Shown piece after piece: positions 5,311-5,913 of a DNA stretch of 5,913 bases. Every line of letters starts with the position of its first letter. Within the stretch, counting starts at the first letter, position 1. The notes under the pieces were generated by a model, which saw only the letters and a program-made list of their open reading frames with translations, was not told the origin of the DNA and did not search any database. Source of the DNA: Bacillota bacterium (GTDB taxonomy: Bacteria; Bacillota; Sulfobacillia; JAJZIM01; JAJZBP01); the NCBI GenBank assembly GCA_021798855.1, contig JAJZBP010000137.1:1-5913 (forward strand), written 5' to 3'. Position numbers and translations under genes: made by a program.

Positions 5311-5913
5311 GTGAAGGCTTTGCAGGTTTTGGCGGAGGCACAAAGGAAGACTGTACGCTTAGGTGATATCCATGGTGTACTGAAACAATTGGCCGCCGGT
5401 GGCAAGCTGGTTGCTCCGGTGGAGGAAGCCGGCACGATCCTCTTCCGCCGGGTGGATGCCGCGGAAAAGGTGCGTTTGGACTTTTTAAATACCGAAGAAT
5501 CACCCAAAGATCTTTTCTTTCCCCAATCGGAGGTGCTTTTCTCCTACGGTCCCGAAGGGATCGGTCCGGCGGCGGAAGCTGCCGAACAGGTGCTGTTCGG
5601 CATCCGGCCCTGTGACTTGGCCGCTTTGCCGCTGATGGACCGGGTTTTCGGCGAGGGGCCATTTCGCGACCCCACCTATCTTCAGCGCCGCGAGCGCACC
5701 GTGCTGGTGGCTCAAGCTTGCGGGAAGCCGGGGGCTGAGTGCTTTTGCACATCCTTCGGTCTTTCGCCCGGGCACGCCGCCGGCGCGGATGTGATGCTTT
5801 ACCCGCGGGACGGCCATTATTTGGCCAGTGCTCTGACGGATGCCGGTGAACGGCTGCTGCAACCGTTCACCGGGGAGGCGGTATCGCCCGGCGAGGCGGA
5901 GGCCGTGGCCGCC
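5311..5913 (+). CDS. FlxB/AsrA-type 4Fe-4S protein, N-terminal 201 codons (cut by window end)
   Basis: This frame is open to the last base, so the gene is incomplete. The visible part matches the N-terminal domain of the AsrA / hydrogenase-beta (HydB-type) family: FGIRPCDLAAL at 96-106 with C101, a cysteine in QACGKPG (C137), and CFCTSFG at 144-150. Full family members of about 340 residues carry two C-terminal ferredoxin motifs, which would lie beyond the window. In Asr and Flx systems this protein partners an FAD- and NAD(P)H-binding subunit (AsrB/FlxA), so such a gene is expected next. It starts 7 bases after the preceding stop. GTG 5311 is listed as the start, but GAGGTG (5308-5313) looks like the Shine-Dalgarno itself, with TTG 5320 six bases beyond it; the true start could be three codons later. 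No signal peptide is seen. Confidence 0.8.
   Translation, partial: MKALQVLAEAQRKTVRLGDIHGVLKQLAAGGKLVAPVEEAGTILFRRVDAAEKVRLDFLNTEESPKDLFFPQSEVLFSYGPEGIGPAAEAAEQVLFGIRPCDLAALPLMDRVFGEGPFRDPTYLQRRERTVLVAQACGKPGAECFCTSFGLSPGHAAGADVMLYPRDGHYLASALTDAGERLLQPFTGEAVSPGEAEAVAA

Noticed and set aside
1..5913. CRISPR array, insertion sequence or attachment site
   Set aside because: No regularly spaced repeats other than the single 22-base tandem, no transposase or integrase motif, and no terminal inverted repeats were seen.

Overview
The window is the start of one long operon on the + strand, preceded by about 540 bases with no recognisable gene. The six genes read hdrC - hdrB - hdrA - mvhD (flxD) - an FlxC-type double-[4Fe-4S] protein - the first 201 codons of an FlxB/AsrA-type iron-sulfur protein cut by the window end. 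Together they encode most of a soluble, flavin-based electron-bifurcating heterodisulfide-reductase-type complex (HdrABC plus the Flx/MvhD electron-input module). Such sets occur in strict anaerobes: sulfate reducers, acetogens, syntrophs and fermenters. The G/C-rich third positions, GGAGG-type ribosome sites and bacterial Flx-type partners fit a G+C-rich anaerobe of the Desulfobacterota or the Clostridia (Moorella/Ammonifex-like lineages). I cannot choose between these from sequence alone. No methanogen-specific gene or hydrogenase large/small subunit is present.

Layout. Bases 1-538 hold no long gene. They contain a possible 21-codon ORF behind a strong Shine-Dalgarno (115-192), a good sigma70-type promoter (305-333), an imperfect inverted repeat just after it (343-377), and a tandem pair of GTGA-N6-TCAC palindromes with a 22-base period (479-520) immediately before the first gene. 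Bases 539-5303 are packed with genes: the first four junctions overlap by 4, 4, 10 and 11 bases, and the last gap is only 7 bases, so translation is probably coupled throughout.

How the parts work together (family knowledge applied to these proteins). HdrA holds the FAD and several [4Fe-4S] clusters and is the bifurcation centre. HdrC passes electrons to HdrB, whose two CCG-type cysteine motifs hold the disulfide-reducing noncubane clusters. MvhD/FlxD is the [2Fe-2S] adaptor that feeds electrons into HdrA. The FlxC- and FlxB-like proteins would link MvhD to an NAD(P)H- and FAD-binding FlxA-type subunit, expected just downstream but not visible. The likely overall reaction couples NADH, ferredoxin and a disulfide or DsrC-like thiol carrier. 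The direction and the physiological disulfide are inference. The most unusual local points are the dense, helically phased GTGA/TCAC half-sites upstream and the apparent lack of a normally placed start codon for hdrC.
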